Positions 1 through 12,332 of a stretch of DNA of 64,000 nt are shown in pieces. Origin of the DNA: Channallabes apus. Lineage: Eukaryota; Chordata; Actinopteri; Siluriformes; Clariidae. The stretch lies in the NCBI GenBank assembly GCA_030522415.1, contig CM060124.1, positions 27,562,954 to 27,626,953 on the forward strand. The letters run 5' to 3'. The translations under genes and the position numbers were made by a program. Every line of letters starts with the position of its first letter. Within the stretch, counting starts at the first letter, position 1. The notes under the pieces were generated by a model. That model was not told where the DNA came from, made no database searches, and saw only the letters and a program-made list of their open reading frames with translations.

Positions 1-1291
<1,291 letters not shown>

Positions 1292-1357
<66 letters not shown>
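1292..1357. repeat. (TG)n(TA)n microsatellite
   Basis: A short TG run passes into an uninterrupted TA run between the Tc1 right end and a hAT-like end. Open frames of Tyr-Ile repeats here are simple-sequence artefacts. Confidence 0.97.
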
Positions 1358-1359
<2 letters not shown>

Positions 1360-1362
<3 letters not shown>

Positions 1363-1440
1363 TGGCGGTTCTACAGTGAATTGCTCCCCAGGCGAGACTC
1401 CTTCCCAGTGCCCTAGGCCAAAGAAAAAAAAAACGATGAC
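1360..1440. mobile_element. hAT-like element, one terminus
   Basis: Starts with CAGTGGCGGTTCTA, the kind of terminus known from fish hAT elements, followed by a GC-richer stretch and an A run. A second segment of the same style lies at 3580-3765, so both may be ends of one element filled by later insertions (SINE, solo LTR). The pairing is inferred and the outer 14 bases are missing from the other end. Confidence 0.4.
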
Positions 1441-1621
1441 AAATCTTCATATTTTGCACACACCACACGTTTTGTGGTAGTAATACCACATGTCGTTCTG
1501 TAACAGACCAATTATAATTTTATTTAAATTTTACCAAATTGTATGCTTTGTCACGTAACAGAGTTATAGCAAATGGAAAATGTCTTTTAAACTATCTACA
1601 CTATATGTAAATTGCACTGGC

Positions 1622-2020
1622 TATTTAAAGTATATAGGCGGCGCGGTGGTGTAGTGGTTAGCACTGTCGCCTTGCACCTCCAGGGTCTGGGTTCGATTCC
1701 CCGGCCAGGCTCGATTCCTGTCTCTGTGTGCATGGAGTTTGCATGTTCTCCCCGTGCTTGGTGGGTTTCCTCCGGGTACTCCGGTTTCCTCCCACAGTCC
1801 AAAGATATGCAGGTTAGGCTAATTGGCATTCCTAAAGTGCCCGTAGTGTGTGATTGGGTGTGTGAGTGTGTGTATGTGTGTGCCCTGCGATGGATTGGCA
1901 CCCTGTCCAGGGTGTACCCCGCCTAGTGCCCGAGGTCTCCTGGGATGGGCTCCAGGTCCCCCGTGACCCTGAACACAGGATTAAGCGGTATAGAAAAAAT
2001 GAATGAATATTTAAAGTATA
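1622..2020 (+). mobile_element. tRNA-headed SINE (mermaid-like) with 13-bp target duplication
   Basis: The element body is 1635-2007. The head has a pol III A box (TGGTGTAGTGG) and B box (GGGTTCGATTCC), then the long conserved body common in fish genomes and a GAATGAA-type tail. It is flanked by the perfect direct repeat TATTTAAAGTATA at 1622-1634 and 2008-2020, which shows insertion by target-primed reverse transcription. The mermaid name is from memory of fish SINE families; the tRNA head and duplication are read directly. Confidence 0.88.
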
Positions 2021-2047
2021 CTGTAAATATATTGTAAATATATTGGA

Positions 2048-2651
2048 TATAGTGTGACATCTGTGCCACCACGGTCCGGGGGAATGAGATCTGGGTCTCC
2101 GGACTACTGAGCCGACACTTTGTCCTCACCTAGTGTGTCAATGTTGGTCATCACAATCACAAATTATGTACACCTGTGTGTCACCCCTGTGTGTCTCTAT
2201 TTAAGCCGGCCGAGCCCGTAGCGTCTCGTTTCTGTGCGTGTCTCACTCACCGCTAAGCTGACATGTTCGTGTCTCCCCCTCAGCAGTAAACGACAGCAGC
2301 GCCGGAGGTAAAGCCGAGACTGATCTCAGTTCCTTTCTCAGTTCAAGTTCAAGTTGACACGCGTACCTCGCTGGAGGTTAACCCCTTCGGGACTTTGTGA
2401 GTAGCACCTGGAATAATTCCACGACTCGAGTAGCCAGCCTGCTGCAACAGCCTGAGGAGACCGAGTATTGTGCCTGTTTTTTCTTTGTTCATTTTATTTG
2501 TTTGAGTTTAGCAGTCTCACTAAAGATAAAACAAGACTTTGAGTTTAAGGACAAGGGGAGAGATCCAAACTAAATAAGGGACGAGTAAACCAACGCACTC
2601 CTGCATCTGTGTCCACTCACTTCACGCACACACAGGGATCATGACATATAG
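2048..2651. mobile_element. solo LTR, 594 bp, with TATAG target duplication
   Basis: The LTR is 2053-2646. It begins TGTGACA and ends ATGACA, so it has the TG...CA termini of long terminal repeats. The five bases TATAG occur on both sides (2048-2052 and 2647-2651). Inside is a CTATTTAAG TATA-like box near 2197. No internal retroelement sequence is attached, so this is the product of LTR-LTR recombination. It is not the same LTR as in the gypsy element at 18058. Confidence 0.85.
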
Positions 2652-3440
2652 GCAACATTAACATAAACAATGGAAATAAATAACTGTACTTGCAACAGTT
2701 TTGTTGCAAAGCATAATTTTGTGGTTAAATTTTATTAGATCTCATGTTGTATACACTGCTGAAAAAACAATAAAACCCTGCCCAAAAATAATAGAAAGTG
2801 TAATGGATTTAATGGTTAAAATGGGAACTGTATTGGTTTTAATGGTAAGTATAACAATGTCTACTGGTACATGATGGATTGATTCTATTGGTGGGTGGGA
2901 TGATAAATTCTATTGGAAAAGTGCCCAAAACACACTACAGTAAGGTAATTTGTAATAGTTTCACTGGAAAATGTTAATGGTTCATAATGGTATTTAATAG
3001 AAACCATTAGAATTTCTGTGCTGGTTTGTATATTAGGCTTTTCTTGTGTGTTTTTTTCTAGCAAGGTAAGTGCATAGCAAGCATCATAAGCAAAAAGGCT
3101 AACAAACCTAAGAGTTAATGTTATACCACTAATTAACATGATGACATGAATACCTTAATCATACAGAGAGAACATTGTTACCTTTATCGTTTGCCCGTTT
3201 CTCCTCATCTTCTTTTCTTTTTTTTCTAAATTGGGCAGCTGACAGCTTTGGCCTTTTTCTCTCCATCGTTGTGTTTACTTTAATCGACAATCAACAGATT
3301 TCCCCCAAAGCTGTCACTCACGACCAGAAGTCAAGACTAAACCAAATCACCTCCACATCATAATCGTTTTTATTACCTATTTTTATTACACATTTCACAC
3401 AATTAAATAAATGAAAAAAGTGCAAATTATTGGTCTGTGT

Positions 3441-3509
<69 letters not shown>

Positions 3510-3579
3510 TGTATATATATAATATTTTGAATGAAATGTCCGTTATTTGTAAGAAAGTCAGGTGTCACTGACATAATTT
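2652..3579. other. non-coding, AT-rich, with (TA)n at about 3445-3522
   Basis: No gene is supported. From about 2780 to 3020 there are many loosely repeated AATGGT/TTAATGG words, which suggests a decayed dispersed repeat. A long TA microsatellite follows at 3445-3522. Confidence 0.6.
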
Positions 3580-3765
3580 AGCCCCCCTTCTTGTCCGCTT
3601 CATTTGGGAGAGGTGAACTGTGCTCTGCTTTTTGCTCAGCAGCAGGGGCGGCACAGGTATCAGAGATAATAGAAAACCACTTAGTGGCACAGATTTTTTT
3701 TTTCCTGCAAGTTCGTGTCATGAAAAAATGCCGCCCTGGGCGGCTGCCCAGTTCGCCCATGCCTA
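3580..3765 (-). mobile_element. hAT-like element, second terminus (fragment)
   Basis: Read on the minus strand, this begins GGCATGGGCGAACTGGGCAG and continues into a short open frame of 60 codons (3578-3760). It resembles the start region of fish hAT elements. The extreme terminus is replaced by a TA tract. It may pair with 1360-1440. No transposase domain is visible. Confidence 0.35.
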
Positions 3766-3934
3766 ATATATATATAATTTTTTATTTATTCATTTATTGT
3801 TCATTCATGATGAAACACACACATTCATTATGAAAGATCTGTTGTAAAACTAAATAAAATTCATGTTTGCTTCAGCATTGGAAACAGTATTGTTTTAGGC
3901 TAACTAATTATACACAATTCTCCGTCGTACTTGG

Positions 3935-4310
3935 TCTGGCTTTTAGATAAAGAAAGTCCTTCCATGCACCATCTGGCGGATATTCTGTGAAGCACAACAC
4001 ATTTATTTAAATTCCCAAATGTTGCTTACAGCAAGTCGTGGCACGCCGCGCCCTAAATTGCGGCATCTCGCGGGAAAACACGCACAGTCTTAATGGCCAT
4101 ATCTGTATAACCTGTAGGTACGTCTCATCAAATGATGTCACCCGACCGAGGTTATATAAGCCAAAATTTGGCGTCTTTGATACACACATGCTTCACAACC
4201 GGCAACACGAAAAGATATTCCCATAGCGTTTTCACGCAGCATCTCGTTCCCGCCTTTTCAGGGAACAGAGTTACAGCAAAGTAACCCGAGACGTTTTATA
4301 GCACAAGGAG
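3935..4310 (+). mobile_element. LTR- or promoter-like dispersed repeat
   Basis: Contains a TATA-like box (GGTTATATAAGCC near 4151) about 370 bases upstream of Mx coding sequence, and ends in an imperfect palindrome (CTCGTTCCC ... GGGAAC ... GTAACCCGAGACG, about 4242-4296). The composition and palindrome recall fish LTR or MITE repeats. It lies inside what should be an Mx intron, so it is more likely a repeat than the Mx promoter. The boundaries are approximate. Confidence 0.3.
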
Positions 4311-4518
4311 AATTCTGGGATTAATTAATGGAGATGGTACAGAAGGGGAGGTCGCCTAGCTAATGAACGAGGAGCAATATTCAATGTTTTATCTTCATAT
4401 TATATTTTACATTTCAGGTTTATACTGAAACTTGTATTATTTTTTTTTACCTTTACAGGAGTGTATCTTTAATTATCTGCTATTATCTTTAATTATCTGC
4501 ATTATACATATTATGCAG

Positions 4519-4656
4519 GTGTAGTGACACGATGTCCACTTGAACTCAAGATGAAGAAGAGCAGAAATAAAGACTTCTGGCATGGAAAGATAAGTTACAA
4601 GGATTATGAGGCAGACATTAAAAATCCAGCAGATGTTGAGAAAATCATCAGAAAAG
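4519..4656 (+). CDS. mx: Mx exon a: G domain after the P-loop
   Basis: First recognisable exon. The acceptor is TTATGCAG and the donor AAAAG/GTAGTG. It enters with two bases of a split Gly codon and encodes [10 protein letters not shown], the second half of the Mx/dynamin signature, then DPADV-like residues ([11 protein letters not shown]). It leaves in phase 1. Confidence 0.93.
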
Positions 4657-6150
4657 GTAGTGCACAGACCCAAATTACACTCAGAATTACTGTATGCTGT
4701 TTATCAGAATGGCTGTGATTATTTGTGGCACCTATTTTGTTATGGCCAAATCACAGCTCTGCATTATATTAAAAGTATAAAGAAATACTTCAAATACTAG
4801 ACACAAAATGGCCAATTTTTTTATTTTATTTGAATGAACATCACTTATTAAAATCTTTGGATTTTACATGTCCAGTCAAATTTCAATAAAGGAACTGCTT
4901 CTTATTATTTAATATGATGATGATAATGATGATGATGATGATTACTAAAAGTGGTAGTAGTAGTAGTAGTAGTTTGTATTTTAGTTACACCTCTATGGTA
5001 TTATTTTATTGTATTGATTAACGATCTCATCTGTATGTGTTTTTAGCTCAGAATGAAATAGCTGGGGCTTTGGGCATCAGTGATGAGCTCATCAGCCTTG
5101 AGGTAACATCACCCAATGTTCCTGACCTCACACTCATCGATCTGCCTGGTATTGTCCGTGTTTCAGTCAATGGACAACCAGAGGACATTGGAGAACAGGT
5201 CAATTATTTTTAGGAGTTGTTTATTGAATATTATGTGGTATACTGATCAAATATAACACTATAATAATACTGTAATCACAGATAAAATATAACCTTTTAA
5301 AATATTAAAATAAGCATTATCAAATGTATCAGCTTATGCCTGATTTTCTTTTAGAGTAAGAGCCTGATACAAAAGTTCATCACAAATCAAGACACCATCC
5401 TTCTAGTGGTGGTGCCATGTAACGTAGACATCGCCACGACTGAAGCACTAAGGATGGCTCAGGAAGTTGATCCACATGGCGAGAGAACTCTTGGTCTGTA
5501 TTTTAACGTGTAGTGAATTACAAAACTTGTGACAAGTTCATATTGTCTAACTTTATCACATACATAAAATGTCCTTTATCTTGCATGTGTTTATAACAGG
5601 CATCCTAACAAAGCCTGACCTGGTGGATAGAGGCATGGAGGATGCAGTGTTGTCCATCATCAATAACGAGACCATTTACCTTAGTAAAGGATACATGATT
5701 GTCAGGTGCCGAGGACAGCAAGAGATCGTGGATAACATCCCACTAGATGAAGCCGTCAAAAAGGAGAAGGACTTCTTTAAAAAACATCGGTATTTCAGGT
5801 ACACATTTTTAGCAATCATTTAGGTGTGACAAATATGCACAAAAAGTTCAGGAAGAGGCAAATATTTTTTCAAGGGACTACATATATATCTGTATAAATA
5901 AAAGAAAGTTTTTGTTCGTACATTAGACAGAACTTGCTCTTTCAATTATATCTTTACATTTCATACATTAGAGAACCTTAAACCTTTCTCAGAAAGACAG
6001 GCAGACATGAATGTGAGCTTCAAAATGTAATAATAATAATATCACTGATTATATTAAAGCTGATCCACTCATTTTTAGTTTTAACCTTTTAACTATTCTA
6101 CACATTCTTTACCCATCAACACTAGTATATATACACTAACACTACTACTG

Positions 6151-6195
<45 letters not shown>

Positions 6196-9100
6196 GTATA
6201 TATATGAACTTCTCTGCAGCAGAGGTAAGTTTTGGTCTTGCTTTCCTGGAAAGATCTTCACAAGAGGATGGTCTTCATGAGAGAATGGTTCTTCATCGTG
6301 GTGCTAGATGAGTTTGCAAATGCACTTGACAATACTATTCTTGCAAGAACAATTCCAGAACAGCCCTCCGTGTCTTAAAATAACAACTGACTGTTGTCAT
6401 TGTTGTTACATAATTATTTCATTCCATATGTGTTATTTCACAGTTCAGAAAAAATCCAGCATAGTTCTAGAATGTAGAAATTACATCACTAAGTAAAAAC
6501 CATTAAATTAGAAGGTATACATACTGGTGAAACTCGAAAAAATAGATTATCGTGCAAAAAATCATTTATTTCAGTAATGCAATTTAAAAGGTGAAACTAA
6601 TATATAAGATAGACTCATTACATGCAAAGAAAGATAGTATAAGCATAATTTAGATGATTATACAGCTGGCATACAGCTCATGAAAACTCCAAATCCACAA
6701 TTTTAGAAAACTAGAATATTACATGCAATCAATAAAACAAGGATTGTACATAGAACATATCGGACCTCTGAAAAGTATAAGTGTACATATATGTCCTCAG
6801 TACTTGGTTTGGGCCCCTTTTTCAGCAATTACTGCCTCAATGCGGCATGGCATGGAAACTATTAACCTGTCGTACTGCTGTGGTGTTCTAGAAGACAAGG
6901 ATGCTTCAATAGCGGCCTACAGCTCTTCTGCATTGTTCAGTCTCTCATCATTCTCTTAGCAATGACCCATAGATTCTTTATGGGGTTCAGGTCAGGCGAG
7001 TTGGCTGGCCAATCAAGCACAGTAATCCCACAGTTATTGAACCAGGTTTTGGTGCTTTTGGCAAGTGTAGTCAGGTGCCAAGTCCTGTTGGAAAATAAAG
7101 TCAGTATCCCCATGAAGTTTGTCTGCAGAAGGAAGCATGAAGTACTCCAAAATCTTCTGGTAGACGGCTGCGTTGACCCTGGACTTAATGAAGCACCGTG
7201 GACCAACACCAGCAGATGACATGGCTCCCCAAATCAACACAGACTGTGGAAACTTCACACTGGACTTCAAGCATCTTGCAGTGTGTGCCTCTCCATTCTT
7301 CCTTCAGACTCTGGGTCCTTTGTTTCCAAATGAGATGCAAAAGTTGCTCTCATTAGAAAAGAGGACTTTGGACCACTAAGCAACAGACTGGTTCTTTTTT
7401 GCTTTAGCCCTGGTAAGACGCTTCTGACATTGTTTGCTGTTCAGGAGCGGCGTGAGAGGATCTGTCTGTGTGTGGTGGCTCTTGATGCACTGACTCCAAC
7501 CTCAGTCCACTTTTGAATGGCCTTTTCAATGGAATTTTAAATGGAAAATCCTCTCCAGTCTGCAGTCATCCCTACTGCTTGCGCACATTTTTCTTCCACA
7601 CTTTTCTTTTCCACATAACTTTCCATAAAATGTGCTTTGATACAGCACTTTGGGAACATCCAGCTTCTTTTGCAATTACTTTTACAATTTTGAGGCTTTC
7701 CCTCCTTATGGAGGATGTCAATGATGGTTTTCTGCACAACTGTCAGTTCAGCAGTCTTTCCTATGATTGTGCTTCCTACTGAACCAAACTGAGAGACCAT
7801 TTAAAGAATCAGGAGGAGATAGGGTTAACCCCTAGAGGGCACCAAAACGCCCAGTGGTTTGGTTTGCTTTATTTCTGTTTAATTTAATTTGGACTTCGTT
7901 TCCCATGACGCACCTCGGTCAGGTGACGGGAACACGCCTGAGCCGAGGCGACCCTTTAGGGTCATTAGTATAAATAGCCTGACTTAAGTTTAAACTGTGT
8001 CTAGCATTAGTTATCGTTATGTTTTGGTGTTGTTGGTTATGTTTTGAAGAAGTATTCTTCTTTGTCTTTCAGCTGTTCCCTATCAGGGGTCGCCACAGCG
8101 AATCATCTGGCTCCATCTAACCCTATCCTCTGCATCCTCTTCTCTAACACCAACTAACTTCATGTTAACCAGCACAACTCATGTTCAACCAACACAAGTT
8201 CATGTTCAACTTCACACCTCTCTCACTACATCCATAAATCTCCTCTTTGGTCTTCCTATATACCTCCTGCCTGGCAGTTCCAACCTCAGCATCTTCTACC
8301 GATATATTCACCATCTCTCCTCTGAACATGTCCAAACCACCTCAACCTGGCCTCTCTGACTTTATCTCCAAAACATCTCACATGGGTTGTCCCTCTGATG
8401 AACTCATTCTTGATCCTATCCATACTTGTCACTCCCAAGGAGAACCTCAACATCATCAGCTCTGCTACCTCCAACTCTGCCTCCTGTCTTTTCTTCAGTG
8501 CCACTGTCTCTAAGCTGTAGAGCATCGCTGGCCTCACCACTGTCCTGTACACCTTTCCTTTCATTCTCGCGGATACTCTTTTATCGCACAACACCCCTGA
8601 AACTTTTCTCCACCCATTCCAACCTGCGTGTACCCGCCTCTTCACCTCCTTTACACACTCTCCATTGCTCTGGACCGTTGACCCTAAGTACTTAAAGTCC
8701 TGCACCTTCTTTACCTGTGCTCCCTGTATCCTCACCATTCCTCTTGGGTTCCTCTCATTTACACACATGTATTCCATCTTGCTGCAGCTAACCTCCATTC
8801 CTCTGCTTTCCAGAGCATACCTCCACATCTCCAAATTTTCCTCCACCAGTTCCAGCACAATGTCATCTGCAAACATCATAGTCCATGGAGACTCCTGTCT
8901 AACCTGATCTGTCATCCTGTCCATCACCAGAGCAAACAAAAAGGGGCTTAGAGCCGATCCTTGATGCACCTTCACCTTGAACTCTTCTGTCACACCTACA
9001 GCACATCTTACCACTGTCTTAGTGCTCTCATACATGTCCTGTACCACTCTAACATGCTTCTCTGCCACTCCAGACTTCCTCATACAACACCACAGCTCTT

Positions 9101-12100
9101 CTCTCGGCACCCTGTCTTACGCCTTCTCTTAATCTACAAAGACACAATGCAACTCTTTATTACCTCCTCTGTACTTCTCCACCAGCATCCTCAAAGCAAA
9201 TACTGCATCTGATGAACTCTTTCTAGGCATGAAACCATATTGCTGCTCACAAATGCTCACCTCTGCCCTTAACCATGGTTCAACTACTCTTTCCCACAGC
9301 TTCATTGTATGGCTCATTAGCTTTATGCCCCTGTAATTGCCACAGCTCTGCACATCTGCCTTGTTCTTAAAAAATTGGCACCAATACACTTCTCCTCTGG
9401 ATTCTTCTGGAATCCTTTCACTCTCCAAGATCTTGTTAAACAAACTAGTCAAAAACTCTACTGCCACCTCTCCCAAGCACTTCCATACCTCCACAGGTAT
9501 GTCATCAAGACCAACAGCCTTTCCACTCTTCAATGCCCTTCTCACCTCACTTTTACTAATATTTGCTACTTCCTGCTCCACAACAGTCACCTCTTCTACT
9601 CTTGTTCTCTTTCGTTTTTCTCATTCATCAACTCCTCAAAGTACTCCTTCCATCTTCCCATCACCCTCCTGGCATCTGTCAGTACATTTCCATCTCTATC
9701 TTTAATCGCTCTAACCTGCTGCACATCCTTCCCATCTCTATCTCTCTGCCTCGCCAACCTGTACAGATCCACCTCACCCTCCTTACTGTCCAGCCTAGCA
9801 TACAAGTCCTCATATTATCTTTGTTTGGCCTTTGCCACCTCTACCTTCACCTTTCGCTGCATCTCCCTGTACTCCTGTCTACTCACGTCAGTCCTCTCCA
9901 AGTCCCACTTCTTCTTAGCTAGCCTCTTTCCCTGTATAAACTCCTGGACTTCCTTGTTCCACCGCCAAGTCTCCTTGTCCACTTTTCCCTTACCTGATGA
10001 TACACCAAGTACCCTCCTACCTTTCTCCCTGATCACATTGGCTGTAGTCAGCTGTCCAGTCAACTGAAAGCACCTCCTGACCACCCAGAGCCTTTCTCAA
10101 CTCCTCCCAGAAGACTACACAACATTCTTCCTTTCTCAGCTTCCACCACTTTGTCCTCTGCTCGGCCTTTGTCCTCTTCACCTTCCTCACCACCAGGGTT
10201 ATTTTACACACGACCATTCTGTGTTGTCTGGCTACACTCTACCCTACCAACACTTTGCAGTCACTAATCTCTTTCGGATTACAACGTCGACACAAGATGT
10301 AGTCTACCTGAGTGCTTCTGCCTCCACTCTTATATGTCACCCTATGTTCCTGCCTCTTCTGGAAGAAAATATTTACTACTGCCATTTCACTCTATGTTTT
10401 GAAGAAGTAACAGATATTAAAGGTTATTAGGTGCTCTCATAAAAGAGCTTATGACTTGTTTGGTGCTTTACTGAAAAATAAAGGACGCCTCTGCGATTAT
10501 GCCACGCCCACGCCGATACAGTGGCTTGCAAAAGTATTCGGCCCCCTTTAATTTTTCCACATTTTGTCACATTACAGCCACAAACATTAATCAATTTCAT
10601 TGGAATTACACATGAAAGACCTATACAAATGGTGTACATGTGAGAAATGGAACAAAAATCATACATGATTCCAAACATTTTTTTACAAATAAATAACTGA
10701 AACGTGGGGTGTGCATAATTATTCAGCCGCCTGAGTCAATACTTTGTAGAACCACCTTTTGCTACAATTACAGCTGCCAGTCTTTTAGGGTATGTCTCTA
10801 CCAGCTTTGCACATCTAGAGACTGAAATCCTTGCCCATTCTTCTTTGCAAAACAGCTCGAGATCAGTCAGATTAGATGGACAGCATTTGTGAACAGCAGT
10901 TTTCAGACCTTGCCACAGATTCTCGATTGGATTTAGATCTGGACTTTTACTGGGTCATTCTAACACATGGATATGTTTTGTTTTAAACCATTCCATTGTT
11001 GCCCTGGCTTTATGTTTAGGGTCGTTGTCCTGCTGGAAGGTGAACCTCCGCCCCAGTCTCAAGTCTTTTGCAGACTCCAAGAGGTTTTCTTCCAAGATTG
11101 CTCTGTATTTGGCTCCATCCATCTTCCCATCAACTCTGACCAGCTTCCCTGTCCCTGCTGAAGAGAAACACCCCCAGAGCATGATGCTGCCACCACCATA
11201 TTTGACAGTGGGGATGGTATGTTCAGAGTGATGTGCAGTGTTAGTTTTCCGCCACACATTGCGTTTTGGACAAAAAGTTCCATTTTGGTCTCATCTGACC
11301 AGAGCACCTTTTTCCACATGTTTGCTGTGCAAACGGGACTTCTTATGGTTTTCTGTTAACAATGGCTTTCTTCTTGCCACTCTTGCATAAAGGCCAACTT
11401 TGTGCAGTGCACGACTAATAGTTGTCCTATGGACAGATTCCCCCACCTGAGCTGTAGATCTCTGCAGCTCGTCCAGAGTCACCATGGGCCTCTTGGCTGC
11501 ATTTCTGATCAGCACTCTCCTTGTTCAGCCTGTGAGTTTAGGTGGACGGCCTTGTCTTGGTAGGTTTACAGTTGTGCCATACTTACTTTTACTTTTAGGC
11601 ATTTGGCAGACGCTCTTATCCAGAGCGACTTACATTTTTATTTAATTATACATCTGAGCAGTTGAGGGTTAAGGGCCTTGCTCAAGGGCCCAAAAGTGGC
11701 AACTTGGTGGTTGTGGGGTTTGAACCTGGGATCTTCCGAACTGTAGTCCAATGCCTTAACCACTGAGCTACCCCTGACCATACTCCTTCCATTTCTGAAT
11801 GATCGCTTGAACAGTGGGATGTTCAAGGCTTTGGAAATCTTTTTGTAGCCTAAGCCTGTTTTAAATTTCTCAATAACTTTATCCCTGACCTGTCTGGTTT
11901 GTTCTTTGGACTTCATGGTGTTGTTGCTCCCAATATTCTCTTAGACAACCTCTGAGGCCGTCACAGAGCAGCTGTATTTGTACTGACATTAGATTACACA
12001 CAGGTGCACTCTATTTAGTCATTAGCACTCATCACGCAATGTCTATGGGCAACTGACTGCACTCAGACCAAAGGGGGCTGAATAATTACGCACACCCCAC

Positions 12101-12275
12101 AGTTATTTATTTGTAAAAAATGTTTGGAATCATGTATGATTTTCATTCCACTTCTCATGTGTACACCACTTTGTATTGGTCTTTCACGTGGAATTCCAAT
12201 AAAATTGATTCATGTTTGTGGCTGTAATGTGACAAAATGTGTAAAAGTTCAAGGGGGCCGAATACTTTTGCAAGC

Positions 12276-12332
<57 letters not shown>

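Larger units (their letters stand above)
10519..12280 (-). mobile_element. Tc1/mariner family 2, copy A (contains a SINE)
   Basis: Begins TA/CAGTGGCTTGCAAAAGTATT at 10519 and ends with the inverted counterpart ...GCAAGCCACT at about 12279, next to a TA tract. It is 1.76 kb because a SINE is inserted at 11584-11777. The family is distinct from family 1 but built the same way. Confidence 0.92.

Noticed and set aside
8162..10067. Many plus-strand open frames rich in Ser, Thr, Pro and Leu
   Set aside because: They are the antisense of the RTE LINE reverse transcriptase on the minus strand.
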